Shown here piece by piece: positions 7,167 through 7,820 of a DNA stretch of 7,820 bases. Position numbers and translations under genes: made by a program. The DNA is from Pseudomonadales bacterium. Lineage in GTDB: Bacteria; Pseudomonadota; Gammaproteobacteria; Pseudomonadales; Pseudohongiellaceae. Every line of letters starts with the position of its first letter. Positions within the stretch are counted from its first letter, which is position 1. The notes below the pieces were generated by a model that made no database searches, had not been told where the DNA came from, and was given only the letters and a program-made list of their open reading frames with translations. Location of the stretch: positions 1 through 7,820 of the forward strand of contig JAKSCP010000323.1 of the NCBI GenBank assembly GCA_022360535.1, written 5' to 3'.

Positions 7167-7263
7167 TTCGCTTTTAACCGCAATTCGTTATAGGTCTTGT
7201 TCGATGCTGGCCTGTGTAAATTCCTGAAATCTCACCAATTACGGCCAGAAATCGGTTTTTGAT

Positions 7264-7287
7264 GAAAGCATATTTCCCGGGAAAGCA
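7264..7287. promoter_or_regulatory. Palindrome with flanking direct repeats, candidate operator
   Basis: A perfect 12-bp palindrome TTTCCCGGGAAA lies at 7273-7284. GAAAGCA occurs directly repeated at 7264-7270 and 7281-7287, overlapping the palindrome on one side. It sits about 100 bases upstream of the TAXI gene, inside the only sizeable gap of the leftward gene row. On the minus strand, TTGTGC (7290-7285) and TTTCAT (7267-7262) lie 17 bases apart and could be a poor sigma-70 promoter with the palindrome as spacer. The symmetry is certain; regulation of the transporter operon is a guess. Confidence 0.3.
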
Positions 7288-7293
7288 CAATTA

Positions 7294-7305
7294 GCCGCAA
7301 GCGGC
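7294..7305 (-). terminator. Weak GC-rich hairpin downstream of the 81-aa membrane protein gene
   Basis: GCCGC and GCGGC flank only two bases, so the realistic stem is 4 bp with a 4-base loop. It starts 15 bases after the stop of the 81-aa gene. On the minus strand it is followed by TAATTGTGCTTT, which is only moderately U-rich. The position fits a terminator separating that gene from the TRAP operon, but the structure is weak. Confidence 0.2.
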
Positions 7306-7319
7306 GGGAGACAAGCGCT

Positions 7320-7565
7320 TCAGGACTTCTTGCGGTCTGCCCCCAGGGTGTCGCGCACCGTACCAGCCAGGGGTTTTTCCTTGTCCATGGTGTTGATTAG
7401 CACTGAGGCGCCTCCCAGCACAAAGGAGCCCATTGTGATGCCAACGATAATGGCGATGCGAAGAAACATATGTATCTCAATGCCAGTGAAGTACTCGCCG
7501 ATTTCAGCGATGGCATTAACCAGGATCAGGGCGATACCGAAGGAAATCCAGACTATTTTTTTCAT
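7320..7565 (-). CDS. Small two-helix inner-membrane protein of unknown function
   Basis: I do not recognise this 81-residue protein. It starts MKK and has two hydrophobic segments, at about 4-22 (IVWISFGIALILVNAIAEI) and 33-59 (MFLRIAIIVG and onwards), joined by a short acidic loop with GEYFTGIEI. The tail of about 20 residues is charged and ends ADRKKS. The basic ends suggest both termini are cytoplasmic, with the short loop in the periplasm. The ATG at 7565 is chosen because GAGG lies 7 bases upstream; an in-frame ATG at 7601 would add 12 residues (start MLNSPHRHRG) without a better ribosome site. It follows the fragment gene at the window edge by 45 bases and precedes the TAXI gene by 153 bases. 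It could belong to either transcription unit. No function is proposed. Confidence 0.75.
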   Translation of the reverse strand: MKKIVWISFGIALILVNAIAEIGEYFTGIEIHMFLRIAIIVGITMGSFVLGGASVLINTMDKEKPLAGTVRDTLGADRKKS

Positions 7566-7610
7566 GGGGACGCCTCGGTGACGATGGGGAGAATTCAGCA
7601 ACTAGCGGAA

Positions 7611-7820
7611 TCAATTCGAGAGTAGCAATATTCCTTTAATCTGGCTAGCGTCGTAGTGAGTAAAGACAAAGGCGTCATCGATTGCATCATCGTTAATGCG
7701 GGTAGCAATGATATCGCCGGATGAGACAGCGCTATCAAGGGCAACGGTTAGATCAGGTTGTCTGCCCTCGACTTGCTGTAACTCTTTGGAGCCACTGATC
7801 ACCACGTTCTCGATGATCTC
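7611..7820 (-). CDS. C-terminal fragment of an unrecognised protein
   Basis: The frame is open from the right edge of the window to a TGA at 7613-7611, so only the last 69 residues are seen. A GTG at 7805 is in frame but need not be the start. The fragment is acidic and has no membrane helix. It contains GDIIATRINDDAIDDAFVFT and ends in the hydrophobic strand-like KGILLLSN. The alternation of short hydrophobic runs with Gly/Asp turns suggests mostly beta structure. I cannot assign a family. The spacing of 45 bases to the next gene on the same strand allows a shared transcript. Confidence 0.5.
   Translation of the reverse strand, partial: EIIENVVISGSKELQQVEGRQPDLTVALDSAVSSGDIIATRINDDAIDDAFVFTHYDASQIKGILLLSN

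Noticed and set aside
7187..7220. Promoter for the TAXI gene from TTTACA (7220-7215) and TATAAC (7192-7187) on the minus strand
   Set aside because: The spacer is 22 bases, too long for a normal sigma-70 promoter, and no better -35 lies at the right distance.

Overview
The window reads as part of a Gram-negative, probably gammaproteobacterial and possibly marine, chromosome of moderate GC. The evidence is the lipoprotein signal on the binding protein, the TRAP, SulP and CurA-like families present, and a theme of ion-coupled transport. No species can be named from the sequence alone. I see no insertion sequence, CRISPR array, tRNA, rRNA or phage gene. It looks like ordinary chromosomal metabolism and transport, and nothing in it proves a new biological system.

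Plus strand, 1-2043: the C-terminal end of a small membrane protein (tentatively DUF2937-like) is followed by a complete SulP-family anion transporter with a C-terminal STAS domain. The junction holds a degenerate 15-bp tandem repeat. It contains the stop codon of the first gene and the TTG that is the only good start for the second.

Minus strand, 7820-2048: all remaining genes point leftwards and end tail-to-tail with SulP, 4 bases apart. In transcription order they are: a gene fragment cut by the window edge; an 81-aa two-helix membrane protein; a 153-bp intergenic stretch with a perfect 12-bp palindrome; a TAXI-type TRAP solute-binding lipoprotein; a fused DctQM-type TRAP permease (10-bp gap); a CurA/YncB-like NADP-dependent MDR oxidoreductase (19-bp gap); a 9-bp-stem hairpin; and a CaxA/YrbG-like Ca2+/cation antiporter.

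How they may work together (inference): the lipid-anchored TAXI protein captures an organic, probably carboxylated, compound and hands it to the DctQM permease, which imports it with Na+ or H+. The oxidoreductase may then reduce a C=C bond conjugated to a carbonyl in that compound or in a breakdown product. The antiporter may share the transcript or be separated by the hairpin. The most distinctive observations are the start codon inside the 15-bp repeat, the roughly 60-residue extra segment in the permease M domain, the lipoprotein binding protein predicted to go to the outer membrane, and the linked enone-type reductase.
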